A stretch of DNA of 57,906 nt from Mixta mediterraneensis (GTDB lineage: Bacteria; Pseudomonadota; Gammaproteobacteria; Enterobacterales; Enterobacteriaceae): assembly GCF_014946725.1 (NCBI RefSeq), contig NZ_JACFXY010000017.1, positions 1 to 57,906 on the forward strand, read 5' to 3'. Positions within the stretch are counted from its first letter, which is position 1, and each line of letters opens with the position of its first letter. Below, piece by piece: positions 8,507-17,017 of the stretch. Below the pieces are notes generated by a model. That model was not told where the DNA came from and did no database searches. It saw only the letters and a program-made list of their open reading frames with translations. The position numbers and the translations under genes are program-made.

Positions 8507-9433
8507 ATGAGTATTCGCATCATCCCGCTCGATCAGCTGGAGAAGAGCGATAAAACCACGGTGGAGATGCTTCCGCTGTTATTTTTCCCACGGCTAAAAA
8601 ATTTTTACAGCCGTCGTGCTGCGCGTCTGCGTGACCTGGCGGCGAAAAATCCGCTTGGCGATTATCTGCGTTTTGCAGCGGTTATCGCCGGGGCGCAAGA
8701 AATCGTGCTGTACGATCATCCGCTGCACATGGATCTGCGTGATCGGCTGGTGCAAAGCGCCCATGAAGGCAAACCCCCTCTCGATATTCATACCCTGCCG
8801 CGTGATATGCACTGGCATCGTTTGCTGCATTCACTGATAGCCGAACTCAAGCCGGAAATGAGCGGTCAGGCACTGGCCGTGCTGGAGAATCTGGAAAAAG
8901 CGTCGGCTACTGAACTTGAAGCCTTAGCCAGTGCGCTATTCGCCCAGGATTTTGCCCACGTCAGCAGCGACAAATCGCCTTTTATCTGGGCGGCGTTATC
9001 AATTTACTGGGCACAAATGGCAGCCTTAATACCCGGTAAAGCACGTGCCGAATATGGCGAACAGCACCAGTTTTGTCCGGTTTGCGCCAGCATACCGGTT
9101 GCCGGCGTGGTACATATGGGCAATCACGACGGCTCGCGCTATCTTCACTGTAACCTGTGCGAAAGCGAATGGTATGTGGCAGGCAACCGGTGTACCTGTT
9201 GTGATCAAACGCGCGACCTGCATTTCTGGTCGCTGGACAGCGAACAATCCGCTGTAAAAGCAGAAAGCTGCGGCGATTGCGGCACTTATCTCAAAATCCT
9301 GACTCAGGAAAAGGACCCTGCGGTTGAACCCGTGGCAGACGATCTCGCTTCACTGGTGCTGGACGCACGCATGGAGCAGGAAGGCTTTGCCCGCAGTAGC
9401 CTCAACCCGTTTTTGTTTCCAGACGAATCGTAG
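8507..9433 (+). CDS. fdhE: Formate dehydrogenase accessory protein FdhE
   Basis: FdhE is a rubredoxin-like iron protein that checks or stabilises respiratory formate dehydrogenase before export by the Tat pathway. The 308-residue product matches E. coli FdhE (309) throughout. Four CxxC pairs are visible in the C-terminal half: CPVCAS, CNLCES, CTCCDQ and CGDCGT. The block RYLHCNLCESEW is a family signature. ATG 8507 (MSIRIIPLDQLE) is the family start, although an earlier in-frame start exists at 8465. Normally it follows fdoI; here it stands alone between fdhD and yibF. Confidence 0.95.
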   Translation: MSIRIIPLDQLEKSDKTTVEMLPLLFFPRLKNFYSRRAARLRDLAAKNPLGDYLRFAAVIAGAQEIVLYDHPLHMDLRDRLVQSAHEGKPPLDIHTLPRDMHWHRLLHSLIAELKPEMSGQALAVLENLEKASATELEALASALFAQDFAHVSSDKSPFIWAALSIYWAQMAALIPGKARAEYGEQHQFCPVCASIPVAGVVHMGNHDGSRYLHCNLCESEWYVAGNRCTCCDQTRDLHFWSLDSEQSAVKAESCGDCGTYLKILTQEKDPAVEPVADDLASLVLDARMEQEGFARSSLNPFLFPDES

Positions 9434-9457
9434 TTAAACGTTTTTTGGAGGCCCTCA

Positions 9458-10069
9458 ATGAAACTGATTGGCAGCTATACCAGCCCGTTTGTGCGCAAGA
9501 TTTCCGTTATGATGCTGGAAAAAGGCATTATCATTGAGTTTGTTAACCTGTCGCCTTACAGCGAGGACAGCCATGTTCCTCACTATAATCCCCTCGGCAA
9601 GGTCCCTGCGTTGGTAGCTGACGATCAACAAACCTGGTTCGACTCCGCCATTATCGCTGAATTTCTCGAACTACGTGGCGAAGCCCCCGCTTTGCTGCCC
9701 AGCGATCGGCTTGAAGCGTTAAACGTTCGCCAGCTGGAAAAACTGGCGGATGGAATCAGTGATTCCGCGCTGGTGATTGTGCGCGAGCAAATGCGGGCAG
9801 GCGATCAGCAGTCCGAAAAAGTCCTGTTGCGTAATCGTGAAAAAATTCAGCGCGGTCTGGATATGCTGGAGAAAGCCGCTGTCGCAGGAAAATGGATTAA
9901 TACTCAGCAAATTAACCTGGCGGATATTGCGATCGGCTGCATGATTGGCTATCTCAATTTCCGTCGCGTGGTGCCAAACTGGTGTGTCGAACGCCCGGCA
10001 CTGGTCAAACTTGCTGAAACGCTGTTTCAGCGCGAAAGTTTTGCCCGCACTACGCCACCCTCCGCTTAA
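9458..10069 (+). CDS. yibF: Glutathione S-transferase family protein YibF
   Basis: The 203-residue product matches E. coli YibF (202), a cytosolic glutathione S-transferase homologue that binds glutathione weakly and whose substrate is unknown. The N-terminal thioredoxin-like domain starts MKLIGSYTSPFVRK, with the glutathione-binding NPLGKVPAL and the WFDSAIIAEFLE turn. The helical C-terminal domain ends YLNFRRVVPNW and RESFARTTPP. A strong ribosome-binding site (TTGGAGG) precedes ATG 9458. It lies only 24 bases after fdhE and may be co-transcribed. In relatives such as Serratia, selA and selB lie between fdhE and yibF; they are absent here. Confidence 0.94.
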   Translation: MKLIGSYTSPFVRKISVMMLEKGIIIEFVNLSPYSEDSHVPHYNPLGKVPALVADDQQTWFDSAIIAEFLELRGEAPALLPSDRLEALNVRQLEKLADGISDSALVIVREQMRAGDQQSEKVLLRNREKIQRGLDMLEKAAVAGKWINTQQINLADIAIGCMIGYLNFRRVVPNWCVERPALVKLAETLFQRESFARTTPPSA

Positions 10070-10250
10070 CGCGTACTCATGCGCAACGCTCTGTTGGTTA
10101 ACGCCTGTCTCAGATGAAGAGAGACGGCACCACCGAGCCACGGAAAGGCGTTGCCCACAAAAGACAGGTAAAGCAAACCGGCTAATGAATACATTTTAGG
10201 GAAATGTTAAGGAAATGAAGTCGTGGGCCGTAAAGCAGGCACGGCATAAA

Positions 10251-10277
10251 CAAGGGGCGAAACGGGTTCGCCCCTTG
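10251..10277 (-). terminator. Terminator of glyQS
   Basis: CAAGGGGCGAA (10251-10261) and TTCGCCCCTTG (10267-10277) form an 11-bp perfect stem. On the minus strand it is followed by TTTAT. It lies 12 bases beyond the glyS stop. Confidence 0.8.
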
Positions 10278-10289
10278 TTGCTATGTGCT

Positions 10290-12359
10290 TTACTGCAACA
10301 GCGATATATCCGCGACCTGCAGGAACAGCCCGCGAAGTTTCGCTAATAGCGTCAAACGGTTAACGCGCACCGCAGGATCGTCTGCATTGACCATGACTTT
10401 GTCGAAGAAGTTATCTACCGCTTCACGCAGCTGCGCCAGTTCAATCAGCGCCTCCTGATAGCGGCCTTCTGCAAAATAAGGCTGCAGCTTGCTGCTCAAT
10501 GCGGTCACGAAGGTCGCCAGTTGGATCTCTTCGTTCTCTTTCAGCAGCGAAGCCTGCACACTGTCGTTCAGCGTTTCTGACGACTTCGTCAGGATATTAG
10601 AAACTCGCTTGTTGGCCGCCGCCAGCGCCGCTGCCTCCTCCAGCGTGCGGAAGTGCGATACCGCTTTCATGCGTGCATCAAAGTCAGCCGGACGAGTCGG
10701 ACGACGCGCCAGCACCGCTTGCAGCGTATCAATACTGTGGCCTTCTTCCTGATACCAGCTGCGGAAACGGCCCAGCATAAAGTCGATAACGTCATCAACG
10801 GTATTGGCGTTGCTCAGCTTGCTGCCATACAAACGCACCGCTTCTTCCGTCAGGGTTTGCAGATCGAGCGGCAGATTCTTCTCGACGATGATACGCAACA
10901 CTCCCAGCGCCGCACGGCGCAGCGCGAACGGATCTTTATCGCCTTTCGGATGCTGTCCAATGCCGAAGATACCGGCCAGGGTGTCCATCTTGTCGGCAAT
11001 CGCAAGTGCACACGCCACCGGGCTGGACGGTAAATCGTCACCGGCAAAGCGCGGCTGATATTGCTCATTCAGCGCAACCGCGACATCTTCGGCTTCGCCG
11101 TCATGGCGCGCATAATGCATACCCATCACGCCCTGGGTGTCAGTGAACTCAAAGACCATATTGGTCATCAGGTCACACTTCGACAACAAACCGGCACGCA
11201 TGGCGTGGTTAACGTCAGCACCAATTTGCGCAGCAACCCAGCCTGCCAGAGCCTGGATGCGATCGGTTTTGTCACGCAGCGTGCCCAGTTCTTTCTGGAA
11301 CAGCACGGTTTCGAGGCGCGGTAAATTATCTTCCAGCCGCTTTTTACGGTCGTTATCGAAGAAGAATTCCGCATCCGCCAGACGTGGGCGAACCACTTTT
11401 TCATTACCGGAAATAATTTGCTGCGGATCGCTGGATTCGATATTGGTAACAAAAATGAAATGCGGCAGCAATTTGCCGTCATGGCCGTACACCGGGAAAT
11501 ATTTTTGATCGCCCTTCATGGTATAGACCAGCGCTTCAGCCGGCACTTTAAGGAATTTCTCTTCAAAGGTTGCGGTCAGCACCACTGGCCATTCCACCAG
11601 TGAGGTAACTTCTTCCAGCAGGTCATCGCTCAAATCAGCGTTGCCGCCCAGTTGACGTGCCGCCGCTTCAACATCAGCTTTGATCATCGCTTTACGCGTC
11701 TGATAATTAGCGATGACTTTACCGCGTTTTTCCAGAACTTCTGGATACTGATCGGCGTTATCCAGCGTGATTTCGCTTTCGCCCATAAAACGGTGGCCGC
11801 GGATGATCCGGGCAGATTCAATCCCCAACAGGGTGCCGGGGATCAGTTCATCGCCCAATAGCATCGTCACGGTGTGCACCGGACGCACGAACTGCACATC
11901 ACTTGCGCCCCAGCGCATCAGTTTCGGCACCGGCAACTTGCCGAGCGCGTTCGCAATCATGGCTGGCAGCAGCGCTTGCGCCGCTTCGCCTTTTACCTGG
12001 GCGCGATGGACCAGCCATTCGCCTTTGTCAGTGCGCAGTCGCTCTGCCTGATCGACGGTAATACCGTTGCCACGCGCCCAGCCTTCAGCGGCTTTGGTTG
12101 CATTACCTGCTGCATCAAATGCGGCAGCAATGGCTGGTCCACGTTTTTCAACTTCACGATCTGGCTGTGCGGCGCTTAAGCTGGCGACTTTCAACGCCAG
12201 ACGGCGCGGCGCGGCAAACCAGCTCACTTCGCCGTGGGCCAGATTCGCTGCGTCCAGTTCAGCGGTGACCAGGGCAGCAAAGGCTTCTGCCAGGCTGCGC
12301 AAGGCTTTCGGTGGCAGCTCTTCGGTGCCAATTTCCACCAGGAAGGTCTTTTCTGTCAT
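10290..12359 (-). CDS. glyS: Glycine--tRNA ligase beta subunit
   Basis: Beta subunit of the tetrameric (alpha2beta2) bacterial glycyl-tRNA synthetase; it binds tRNA-Gly, while the alpha subunit forms glycyl-adenylate. The 689-residue product has the E. coli length. It begins TEKTFLVEIGTEELPPKAL, a family signature, and contains the HD-like domain around YARHDGEAEDVAVALNEQY and the C-terminal DALR-type anticodon-binding region ending NRLTLLAKLRGLFLQVADIS. It follows glyQ by 9 bases, so the two are translated together. Confidence 0.98.
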   Translation of the reverse strand: MTEKTFLVEIGTEELPPKALRSLAEAFAALVTAELDAANLAHGEVSWFAAPRRLALKVASLSAAQPDREVEKRGPAIAAAFDAAGNATKAAEGWARGNGITVDQAERLRTDKGEWLVHRAQVKGEAAQALLPAMIANALGKLPVPKLMRWGASDVQFVRPVHTVTMLLGDELIPGTLLGIESARIIRGHRFMGESEITLDNADQYPEVLEKRGKVIANYQTRKAMIKADVEAAARQLGGNADLSDDLLEEVTSLVEWPVVLTATFEEKFLKVPAEALVYTMKGDQKYFPVYGHDGKLLPHFIFVTNIESSDPQQIISGNEKVVRPRLADAEFFFDNDRKKRLEDNLPRLETVLFQKELGTLRDKTDRIQALAGWVAAQIGADVNHAMRAGLLSKCDLMTNMVFEFTDTQGVMGMHYARHDGEAEDVAVALNEQYQPRFAGDDLPSSPVACALAIADKMDTLAGIFGIGQHPKGDKDPFALRRAALGVLRIIVEKNLPLDLQTLTEEAVRLYGSKLSNANTVDDVIDFMLGRFRSWYQEEGHSIDTLQAVLARRPTRPADFDARMKAVSHFRTLEEAAALAAANKRVSNILTKSSETLNDSVQASLLKENEEIQLATFVTALSSKLQPYFAEGRYQEALIELAQLREAVDNFFDKVMVNADDPAVRVNRLTLLAKLRGLFLQVADISLLQ

Positions 12360-12368
12360 GGCTGCCTC

Positions 12369-13280
12369 TTACTTTTTGTCTTTGCACATCGGGAAGCCCA
12401 TCGCCTCGCGTGAGGCATAGTAAGCTTCAGCCACGGCTTTGGTCAGGGTGCGGATACGCAGAATATAGCGTTGACGCTCGGTTACCGAGATCGCCTTGCG
12501 CGCATCCAGCAGGTTAAAGCTGTGTGCGGCTTTGAGAATGCGTTCGTAAGCGGGCAGCGGCAGCGGTTTTTCCAGCGCCAGCAGTTGCTGGGCTTCTTTT
12601 TCGTACTGCTCGAAACAGGTGAACAGGAAATCAACGTCGGCGTATTCAAAGTTATAGGTAGATTGCTCCACTTCGTTCTGATGGAACACGTCGCCGTAAG
12701 TAGTTTTGCCCAGCGGTCCGTCGCTCCACACCAGGTCGTATACGCTGTCAACGCTTTGGATGTACATCGCCAGACGCTCAAGACCGTAGGTGATCTCGCC
12801 AGTGACCGGTTTACATTCCAGCCCGCCCACCTGCTGGAAATAGGTAAACTGTGTGACTTCCATGCCGTTGAGCCACACTTCCCAACCGAGTCCCCACGCG
12901 CCCAGCGTTGGGTTTTCCCAGTTGTCCTCAACGAAGCGAATATCGTGCACCGTTGGATCAAGGCCCAACGCTTTCAGCGATCCGAGATACAGCTCCTGCA
13001 AATTGTCCGGCGATGGCTTGATCATCACCTGGAACTGATAATAGTGCTGTAAGCGGTTCGGGTTTTCACCGTAGCGACCGTCGGTTGGACGGCGGGACGG
13101 CTGCACGTAAGCAGTGGCAATCGGCTCTGGGCCAATAGCGCGCAGGCAAGTCATTGGATGAGATGTGCCAGCGCCCACTTCCATGTCCAGCGGTTGAACA
13201 ATGGTGCAGCCCTGACGTGCCCAGTAATCCTGCAAGGTCAGGATCAGGCCCTGAAAGGTCTTGGTATCAAACTTTTGCAT
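12369..13280 (-). CDS. glyQ: Glycine--tRNA ligase alpha subunit
   Basis: Catalytic alpha subunit of glycyl-tRNA synthetase. The 303-residue product matches E. coli GlyQ (303) from MQKFDTKTFQGLILTLQDYW to the lysine-rich end. Class II synthetase motifs are visible in SHPMTCLRAIGPEPIATAYVQPSRRP (split over residues 40-66) and in NPTLGAWGLGWEVWLNGMEV. It is the first gene of glyQS. Confidence 0.98.
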   Translation of the reverse strand: MQKFDTKTFQGLILTLQDYWARQGCTIVQPLDMEVGAGTSHPMTCLRAIGPEPIATAYVQPSRRPTDGRYGENPNRLQHYYQFQVMIKPSPDNLQELYLGSLKALGLDPTVHDIRFVEDNWENPTLGAWGLGWEVWLNGMEVTQFTYFQQVGGLECKPVTGEITYGLERLAMYIQSVDSVYDLVWSDGPLGKTTYGDVFHQNEVEQSTYNFEYADVDFLFTCFEQYEKEAQQLLALEKPLPLPAYERILKAAHSFNLLDARKAISVTERQRYILRIRTLTKAVAEAYYASREAMGFPMCKDKK

Positions 13281-13697
13281 GTTGAATTCGCACGCGTTTC
13301 GGCCAGATGAAAAAAGAGTGCGACAGTATACCCTTTGACCGCGCGATGTGCAGCCGGAAATCCTGGGTGGTTTGAACGGGGTTTATGCGACAAAAGCGAC
13401 ACGTTAAGGAAATCGTCTACGCCATCGCAATGAAACCGTTTTGTGCCGCCCGCTCATAAAAATTACGATGGCTTTCCCCGGTATACCTGCCGTTGACCGT
13501 TTGCGAGAGGCCGTAGATTGCCGAATCAGCCGGTTTTAAGCCGTGAGCCAAAATGAAGCGATAAATGAAAAAATGCCGACATACCGGCGTTTCAGCCCCA
13601 GCCATCACGGATGGCTCTGAATCCTGACGTCGAAGGTTGTTGGCGTGCGATTGACTGGCTAACCTTCTTCGCACGGAGTTCTGCGCCAGAGGAAGCC
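13281..13697. other. Gene-free spacer between glyQ and wecH
   Basis: This 417-base spacer must hold the glyQS promoter and, on the other strand, that of wecH. One minus-strand open frame of 85 codons (13417-13674) is present but has no recognisable relative, no clear ribosome-binding site and no domain. The E. coli neighbour ysaB was not found. I see no other feature. Confidence 0.55.
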
Positions 13698-14693
13698 ATG
13701 CCGCAAAAGATTTACTGGATTGACAATTTACGGGCTATCGCCTGCCTGATGGTGATCGTTATTCATACCACCACCTGGTATATCACCGGGCCCATGGCAG
13801 TTACCGGGCTACGCTGGGACATTGCCAACCTGCTGAACGCTGCGTCGCGCGTCTGCGTGCCGCTGTTTTTCATGATTTCAGGCTATCTGTTCTTTGGCGA
13901 GCGCAGCGCCCAACCGCGTCATATGTTACGGCTGGTGCTGTGTTTGTTGTTCTACAGCGCAGTATCACTGGCTTATATCACCTGGTTAACGCCAATCAGC
14001 GAAGGACGATCGCTGCTGAAAATGCTGCAAAAACCGGTGTTCTATCATCTGTGGTTTTTCTTTGCGCTGATTGGTATTTATTTACTGTCACCGCTGATTC
14101 AGGTTAAAGCTGTTAAGACACGTTATGTCGCGCTATTGGTCGCGGTGCTGGCGGTGCTGGCCAATCCCAATACTGTTAACCAGTCGCTGGGATCGTTTCA
14201 TTGGCTACCGGTAAATTTGTACGTCAGTGGCGACAGTATTTACTACCTGTTATATGCGTTGCTGGGCCGCGCTATCGGCACCATGGACACCGAAAAACGG
14301 GGTATGACATGGCTGGCGGCGAGCGGATTCATTCTCTGCGTCACTGGCATCACCCTGGGCACCCGACAGGCGCTGGAAATCAACGGCGCGTTTAACGATA
14401 CCTGGTATCTGTACTGCGGTCCGCTGGTGTTTATCGCCGCCATCTGTTTGCTGGTGCTGTGCAAAAACGCGTTTCACCGACGCACCCTGCCAGGACTGGC
14501 GATCATTGCGCGCTATTCGCTGCCAATTTACGGATTTCACGCGTTATTTATCCATTTTTTACGTACTCATCATTACGATGATATGTCCCGCCCGCTGCTG
14601 GACCTACCGTGGGTCTTTGGCGTGACATTAGGCGGTAGCCTGCTGCTGGCCATCGCGCTAAAACGGTTAGATAAACATCATCTGGTGAGCTGA
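13698..14693 (+). CDS. wecH: O-acetyltransferase WecH (acyltransferase 3 family)
   Basis: Integral inner-membrane acyltransferase. In E. coli WecH (YiaH) O-acetylates enterobacterial common antigen. The 331-residue product has exactly the E. coli length, with about ten membrane segments. It has the family start IDNLRAIACLMVIVIHTTTW, including the early His of acyltransferase-3 proteins, and the PLFFMISGYLFF segment. ATG 13698 (MPQKIYWIDNLR) has GAGGAAG upstream; the longer frame from 13611 adds residues unlike the family. Its position beside glyQ is the same as in E. coli. Confidence 0.92.
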   Translation: MPQKIYWIDNLRAIACLMVIVIHTTTWYITGPMAVTGLRWDIANLLNAASRVCVPLFFMISGYLFFGERSAQPRHMLRLVLCLLFYSAVSLAYITWLTPISEGRSLLKMLQKPVFYHLWFFFALIGIYLLSPLIQVKAVKTRYVALLVAVLAVLANPNTVNQSLGSFHWLPVNLYVSGDSIYYLLYALLGRAIGTMDTEKRGMTWLAASGFILCVTGITLGTRQALEINGAFNDTWYLYCGPLVFIAAICLLVLCKNAFHRRTLPGLAIIARYSLPIYGFHALFIHFLRTHHYDDMSRPLLDLPWVFGVTLGGSLLLAIALKRLDKHHLVS

Positions 14694-14809
14694 GCGTCCC
14701 AGCGGCGTCACCGGGAAAAATGCTGTCGCCTACTGTCAGCCTGCACGGCAGGCGTACTAGCGCGGTTTGCGGTCAGCACTGGCGTCCCTGGGTTACGGGA
14801 TAAAGATGA

Positions 14810-15469
14810 TTACACTAAATCCCAGCCACGCGCACGCCATAAAGCAGGCAGTTCAGCCATATTCTCGAATCGCGTTACCAGCGGATGATCAAGCTCAGGA
14901 TTGTGTGCATCAGCGCAGTAATAAAACACCGGAATGCCCGCTGCGATCCCTGCGCGTGCACCGGCTTCAGAATCATCAACCAGAATGCAATGCTCAACCG
15001 GCACCTGCATTTGCCCGGCAGCGTGATACATCAGCTCCGGGTCTGGCTTCCAGTGCAAAATGTCATAGCCGCTATATAAACGTTCCGCAAAATGCCCGAG
15101 CATGTCGGTTAAACCCAGCGAGTGTTGCATTTTCTTCACCGTCCCGTTCGATACCACACACATCGGCACTTTCATCTTTTCTACCAGCGCCTTTGCCCCG
15201 GCAATCGGCTTTAGTTCCTTATCAAACAACCGCGCCACTTCCGCACGATAAGCGGTTTCTACTTCTTCCAGCGGTAACGTAACCTGATGCGCTTCGCCGA
15301 CGTCGCGAATGATGTCGTAAAGTTTGACGCCTTTATATTTTTCAAACATCTCCTGTAGCGAAAGCTCAATGCCATAGCGGGCAAAAGTGTGTACGTAGGC
15401 CTGGGTACACAGCAATTCGCTGTCTACCAGCGTGCCATCGCAGTCAAAAAATACGCATTCTACAGTCAT
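14810..15469 (-). CDS. yieH: HAD-superfamily phosphatase YieH (6-phosphogluconate phosphatase)
   Basis: Haloacid-dehalogenase phosphatase; E. coli YieH hydrolyses 6-phosphogluconate among other sugar phosphates. The 219-residue product (E. coli 221) shows all HAD motifs: DCDGTLVDSE (motif I, nucleophile Asp10), VVSNG (motif II), the WKPDPELM lysine (motif III) and VDDSEAGARAG (motif IV). The cap domain lies between about residues 16 and 85. It is divergent from adeP, as in E. coli. Confidence 0.93.
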   Translation of the reverse strand: MTVECVFFDCDGTLVDSELLCTQAYVHTFARYGIELSLQEMFEKYKGVKLYDIIRDVGEAHQVTLPLEEVETAYRAEVARLFDKELKPIAGAKALVEKMKVPMCVVSNGTVKKMQHSLGLTDMLGHFAERLYSGYDILHWKPDPELMYHAAGQMQVPVEHCILVDDSEAGARAGIAAGIPVFYYCADAHNPELDHPLVTRFENMAELPALWRARGWDLV

Positions 15470-15534
15470 CTGACTCTATCCTTTGATTTATGAGTATCTT
15501 CACACTCTACCGTACTCAGCGTAGATTGCGACCC

Positions 15535-15550
15535 CAGCAATCGGTTGCGG
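15535..15550 (+). promoter_or_regulatory. Candidate PurR operator upstream of adeP
   Basis: CAGCAATCGGTTGCGG keeps the GCAA-N4-TTGC core and central CG of the PurR box (consensus ACGCAAACGTTTGCGT). It lies 70 bases before the adeP start. An adenine permease under the purine repressor makes sense, but the site is a sequence match only. Confidence 0.55.
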
Positions 15551-15619
15551 AAAATCATTGTATTGCGCCGGTAAAATCGCCAGGATACGCGCCGACAGTT
15601 TTTCTTCTGGACAGATGAA

Positions 15620-16933
15620 ATGAATAATCAAGGCTTTTTGCAGCGCATCTTTAAGTTGCAGGAACACGGCACCACGGTGCGTACCGAAGTTATTGCCGGT
15701 ATCACCACCTTTTTGACGATGGTTTACATCGTATTCGTCAACCCGCAAATTTTAGGCGTCGCGGGCATGGATACGCAGGCCGTGTTTGTCACCACCTGCC
15801 TGATCGCTGCCTTTGGCAGCATCCTGATGGGGGTGATCGCTAACCTACCGGTTGCGCTGGCTCCCGCCATGGGCCTGAATGCTTTCTTCGCCTTTGTCGT
15901 CGTTGGCGCAATGGGATATTCCTGGCAAATGGGTATGGGCGCTATTTTCTGGGGTGCGTTGGGCCTGCTGATCCTGACGCTGCTGCGCGTGCGTTACTGG
16001 ATGATCGCTAATATCCCGCTTAGCCTGCGCGTGGGTAAAACCGCCGGTATCGGCCTGTTTATTGCCATGATGGGGCTGAAAAATGCTGGCATTATCGTTC
16101 CTAATCCCGACACGCTGGTTGCTGTAGGTAATCTGACCTCACACAGCGTGCTGCTCGGTGCGCTTGGCTTCTTTATTATTGCCATCCTGGCGTCACGTAA
16201 TATTCATGCTGCGGTATTGATTTCTATGGTGATCACCACCGCGATTGGCTGGTTGCTGGGCGATGTCAAATTCGTTGGCCTCTTTTCGGCTCCGCCATCA
16301 ATCACTTCGGTGATCGGTCAGGCAGATATTAAAGGCGCGTTCAATGTTGGCATGGCGGGCGTGATTTTCTCCTTCATGCTGGTGAACCTGTTTGACTCCT
16401 CTGGCACGCTGATTGGCGTCACTGATAAAGCTGGATTGACTGACGAAAAAGGCACGTTTCCGCGCATGAAGCAGGCGCTGTATGTTGACAGCATCAGCTC
16501 AGTAAGCGGCGCCCTGGTGGGGACATCTTCCGTTACCGCTTATATCGAAAGTACGTCGGGTGTGGCTATCGGCGGGCGCACGGGTTTGATGGCCATTGTC
16601 ACTGGCATCCTGTTCCTGCTGGTGATGTTTCTGTCGCCGCTGGCGGCGATGGTGCCAACCTATGCTGCAGCGGGTGCGTTAATTTACGTGGGCGTGTTAA
16701 TGACCGCCAGCCTGTCACGCGTGCGCTGGGATGATCTGACCGAAGCAGTACCGGCCTTTGTCACGACGGCAATGATGCCGTTCAGCTTCTCAATCACCGA
16801 AGGTATTGCGCTGGGCTTTATCGCTTACTGCGTGATGAAGCTGGGCACCGGTCGCTGGCGTGAAATCAGCCCGTGCGTGGTGATCGTCGCACTGCTGTTT
16901 GTCCTGAAAATTGTCTTTATCGACGCGCATTAA
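15620..16933 (+). CDS. adeP: Adenine permease AdeP
   Basis: High-affinity adenine:proton symporter of the inner membrane (NCS2/AzgA-type family; PurP/YieG in older names). The 437-residue product (E. coli AdeP 445) has about 12-14 membrane segments and the family blocks TTFLTMVYIVFVNP, APAMGLNAFFAFVV, LFDSSGTLIGV and the STSGVAIGGRTGL loop. ATG 15620 fits the family start MNNQGFLQRIFKL. Located next to yieH as in E. coli, with a candidate PurR box in front. Confidence 0.94.
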   Translation: MNNQGFLQRIFKLQEHGTTVRTEVIAGITTFLTMVYIVFVNPQILGVAGMDTQAVFVTTCLIAAFGSILMGVIANLPVALAPAMGLNAFFAFVVVGAMGYSWQMGMGAIFWGALGLLILTLLRVRYWMIANIPLSLRVGKTAGIGLFIAMMGLKNAGIIVPNPDTLVAVGNLTSHSVLLGALGFFIIAILASRNIHAAVLISMVITTAIGWLLGDVKFVGLFSAPPSITSVIGQADIKGAFNVGMAGVIFSFMLVNLFDSSGTLIGVTDKAGLTDEKGTFPRMKQALYVDSISSVSGALVGTSSVTAYIESTSGVAIGGRTGLMAIVTGILFLLVMFLSPLAAMVPTYAAAGALIYVGVLMTASLSRVRWDDLTEAVPAFVTTAMMPFSFSITEGIALGFIAYCVMKLGTGRWREISPCVVIVALLFVLKIVFIDAH

Positions 16934-16962
16934 TGGCGCGATAAGACTCAGCGTAAAGCATT

Positions 16963-16999
16963 AAACATGGCCGCAACCGATAACGTTGCGGCCATGTTT
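16963..16999. terminator. Bidirectional terminator between adeP and yieE
   Basis: A perfect 15-bp stem (AAACATGGCCGCAAC at 16963-16977, GTTGCGGCCATGTTT at 16985-16999) with a 7-base loop lies between the convergent genes adeP and yieE. A/T tracts on both sides allow it to work in both directions. Confidence 0.88.
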
Positions 17000-17017
17000 A
17001 TCCTGAGAGCCGCCGGT

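Noticed and set aside
10489..12517. Several long plus-strand frames opposite glyS and glyQ
   Set aside because: They are shadows caused by codon bias of the well-conserved minus-strand genes, and their residues look unlike proteins.
13417..13674. 85-codon open frame on the minus strand between glyQ and wecH
   Set aside because: It has no recognisable family, no clear ribosome-binding site and overlaps the wecH 5' side; it could be real but cannot be supported.
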